Origin: Methylosinus sp. H3A
GTDB taxonomy: Bacteria; Pseudomonadota; Alphaproteobacteria; Rhizobiales; Beijerinckiaceae
Direction of reading: 5' to 3'
Assembly: GCF_015709455.1 (NCBI RefSeq)
Contig: NZ_JADNQW010000005.1
Span: forward strand, 3,740,001-3,804,000
DNA length: 64,000 nt
Shown here: positions 62,190 through 64,000 of the stretch, in pieces
Numbering within the stretch: position 1 is the stretch's first letter
Layout: every line of letters begins with the position of its first letter
The notes under the pieces: generated by a model
What the model saw: only the letters and a program-made list of their open reading frames with translations
The model's database searches: none
What the model was told of the DNA's origin: nothing
Made by a program: the position numbers and the translations under genes

Positions 62190-64000
62190 TCCCCAGCCGG
62201 TCTCCAGCAGAGCGCCGACGGTCTTCTGGCCCTGCCAGCTTTCGGCCAAGCGCACGGCGGCGCGCGCGTCGATCTCGCCGAAACCGTAATCCCGGCTATA
62301 ATGGAGACCGCCGCCATTCCAATTCTTCGCGAGATTGGTCTGCCATGTCGTGGCCGAATCATTCACCTTGCGGGCGGAATAGGCCAGAATATCCTGCACG
62401 TCGCGATAGCCGAGATCGGGATTGGCCTCGAGCATGAGGGCCACGACGCCCGAGACGATCGGCGTCGCGAAAGAGGTGCCTTCCGCCGTGGCGTAATCAC
62501 TACCGAAGGCCGTGCCCGTCGAACTCGTCAGGATTTCGCTGGTCGAGACGATGTTCGAGCCCGGCGCCGACACGAGGATCGTCTCTCCTCGCGTGCTGAA
62601 CGGCCCCGGAGCGATCGTCAGCGACGGAAGATCGGTCTTGGCGTTGATTCCCGCGACCGTAATGCCGTAGAGAGAGTTGGTCTCGTTCAGATCATTGGTG
62701 TTGCGTGTCGCGCGATCATTGCCCGCGGCAAAGACCAAAACAGTACCCTTGCCTCCGCGGCCCTGACTGACCGCTTCGTAATAGGCGCTCTCATAAGCCG
62801 GATTGACGAGGAAGCTGTCCAAGAAAGCCGGATTGAAACTCCAGCTGTTGTTCACGACGTCGTAATTCTTCCATAGCCGCAGATTTACGAGATTTGTGGT
62901 CGCGTCGGTCGGCAGCGAGACCGAGCCGACGGTGGCGTCATAGGCGACGCCGACAACGCCCTCGCCGTCCCGAGCAGCGCCGATCACCCCGGCGACCAGC
63001 GTCGCATGAGCTCCATAACGCTCTACTCCCGGGTCGCCATTGTTCTTGATCGACTCCCGGGCGTTCGCCGCAAGGTCCGGATGCGTCCGGTCGACGTTTC
63101 CGCTAGGATCGAAAACAGCGACCTTGACGCCCTTGCCGGTATAGTCCTTCCACACCGGGAGTATATTGATCTCCGGCAGATACCATTGCTGATCGAACAG
63201 TTCCTCGGACGGGAGATCTGGCGTGTGGAGATAGACCGCGCCGGTCACTTCGGCCGTATTGGTCGTGCCGACCTGCTGCACGATCGCGCCTGTCTTTCCG
63301 GCGCTGTCCGATACATGATATTTGAATTTCATCACGCCGGCGAAGCCGGCCGTCGGCGTAAAAGTGATGGTCGCGCCTTCGGCGGACAGCGCCGCCACGC
63401 CGCCGACCACAGCGCCGCTCGCGCCCCGCGCGATCGTATTGCCGTTCACATCGAGAAGCTCGCGAATCGACAGCGACAGGCCGGCGTAATTCTTGTCATT
63501 GGCGAGAAGGGCAGCGGCCGCGATCACATAAGGGCCGGAGCCGGACACTTGGATGCGATCGTTCACCGGCATGCCATAGCCGTAATTGGGCAGGCTCGCG
63601 TTCACCGGCACCTGACTGATGTCGGTGAAATCGAGCGCCGAAATGTCCTTTAGAATATCGGTTCCGTCACGCCCCGCCTGACTGTCCGCGATGGTGAAGG
63701 TCCCGTCGGCGTTGCGCGTGAAGCTGTATTCGGAGAAGGAGCCGCGATAGCGCGCCACCGTATAGCCGCCGGTTCCGATCAAGAGATCATTGCCCTCGTC
63801 GCCTTCGAGCATATTGGCGCCGCTCGCCCCCGACACCGCGCCGCCGACCAGCGTGTCGTCGCCGCCCTCGCCGAACACGAGATCGTCGCCCTCGCCGCCG
63901 AAGATCAGATCGCGGCCGTCGCCGCCGCGCAGAATGTCATTGCCGCGTCCGCCGTCGATATAGTCGTCGCCCGCTCCGCCGCCGATCGCGTCATTGGCGA
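62187..64000 (-). CDS. RTX-subtilisin (S8) protein, 5' end beyond the window
   Basis: At least 600 residues; the frame is open to the right edge, so the N-terminus is missing. First come RTX repeats (GGRGNDILRGGDGRDLIFGG, GDDLVFGEGGDDTLVGG), then a cadherin-like region (FTPTAGFAGVMKFKYHVSDS), then a peptidase S8 domain: Asp in VKVAVFDPSGNVD, His in YGAHATLVAGVIG, the oxyanion Asn in VFAAGNDRA and the serine in GTSFATPIVSG. Thus the catalytic triad is intact. It ends at a TAA followed in frame by a P-domain half. Likely a secreted calcium-dependent protease, exported by the operon downstream. Confidence 0.9.
   Translation of the reverse strand, partial: ANDAIGGGAGDDYIDGGRGNDILRGGDGRDLIFGGEGDDLVFGEGGDDTLVGGAVSGASGANMLEGDEGNDLLIGTGGYTVARYRGSFSEYSFTRNADGTFTIADSQAGRDGTDILKDISALDFTDISQVPVNASLPNYGYGMPVNDRIQVSGSGPYVIAAAALLANDKNYAGLSLSIRELLDVNGNTIARGASGAVVGGVAALSAEGATITFTPTAGFAGVMKFKYHVSDSAGKTGAIVQQVGTTNTAEVTGAVYLHTPDLPSEELFDQQWYLPEINILPVWKDYTGKGVKVAVFDPSGNVDRTHPDLAANARESIKNNGDPGVERYGAHATLVAGVIGAARDGEGVVGVAYDATVGSVSLPTDATTNLVNLRLWKNYDVVNNSWSFNPAFLDSFLVNPAYESAYYEAVSQGRGGKGTVLVFAAGNDRATRNTNDLNETNSLYGITVAGINAKTDLPSLTIAPGPFSTRGETILVSAPGSNIVSTSEILTSSTGTAFGSDYATAEGTSFATPIVSGVVALMLEANPDLGYRDVQDILAYSARKVNDSATTWQTNLAKNWNGGGLHYSRDYGFGEIDARAAVRLAESWQGQKTVGALLETGWG

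Overview
The window is GC-rich chromosomal DNA of an alphaproteobacterium. The best pointer to the lineage is a twin-arginine-exported, 13-cysteine four-helix-bundle copper storage protein (Csp1 type, 12.6 kb), a family first described in the type II methanotroph Methylosinus trichosporium. With a MucR-type regulator and a second copper gene group (CopC/HupE/PepSY, 48.8-52.6 kb), this suggests Methylosinus or Methylocystis. No methane oxidation genes are in the window, so the genus is an inference.

Layout. 0-5.1 kb: SUF iron-sulfur assembly operon (sufB end, sufC, sufD, sufS, sufT, a VOC protein, sufA-like). 5.2-12.4 kb: housekeeping genes (CPCC protein, purM-purN, a GST-like protein, ndk, tpiA), an aromatic-amino-acid attenuator in front of a DAHP synthase, and small hypotheticals. 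12.6-17.9 kb: copper storage protein, OprB-type porin, three TadE/TadG-like pseudopilin or assembly genes, and a DUF1190-like protein. 18.1-44.5 kb: a large exopolysaccharide/capsule locus (Wza-like export lipoprotein, BBP2-type barrel, O-antigen ligase/polymerase, tyrosine autokinase, Wzm/Wzt ABC exporter, many glycosyltransferases, SGNH hydrolase, a second polymerase, carbamoyltransferase, polyprenyl glycosylphosphotransferase, metallophosphatase, and a second Wzc-like protein with a damaged Walker A). It is followed by a convergent mucR. 45.3-48.4 kb: tRNA-Val, two YdcH-like coiled-coil proteins around selO, and small proteins. 48.8-52.6 kb: PepSY membrane protein, CopC and HupE/UreJ-like genes. 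52.7 kb: a cas3 remnant. 53.2-64 kb: a minus-strand type I secretion operon (TolC, HlyD, ABC ATPase) downstream of its probable substrate, a giant RTX/subtilisin/P-domain protein that runs off the right edge.

How the genes work together. The exopolysaccharide locus carries both synthase-independent polymerisation parts (Wzy-like, Wzc, Wza) and an ABC exporter pair, with no Wzx flippase visible. The secretion operon runs substrate to exporter with start/stop overlaps. The substrate is cut by a single in-frame TAA between the protease and the P-domain, and a second small RTX-like gene between it and the exporter lacks the usual C-terminal end.

Most notable observations: (1) a 26-codon leader peptide containing YYWYFSY, with a promoter that would make it nearly leaderless and a strong terminator, in front of the DAHP synthase; (2) the TAA-split subtilisin/RTX protein with 366-bp tandem repeats; (3) the Wzc paralogue with the Walker A lysine replaced by threonine; (4) a glycosyltransferase whose best start is a rare ATT codon; (5) a CopC whose copper-site histidine is internal rather than N-terminal.
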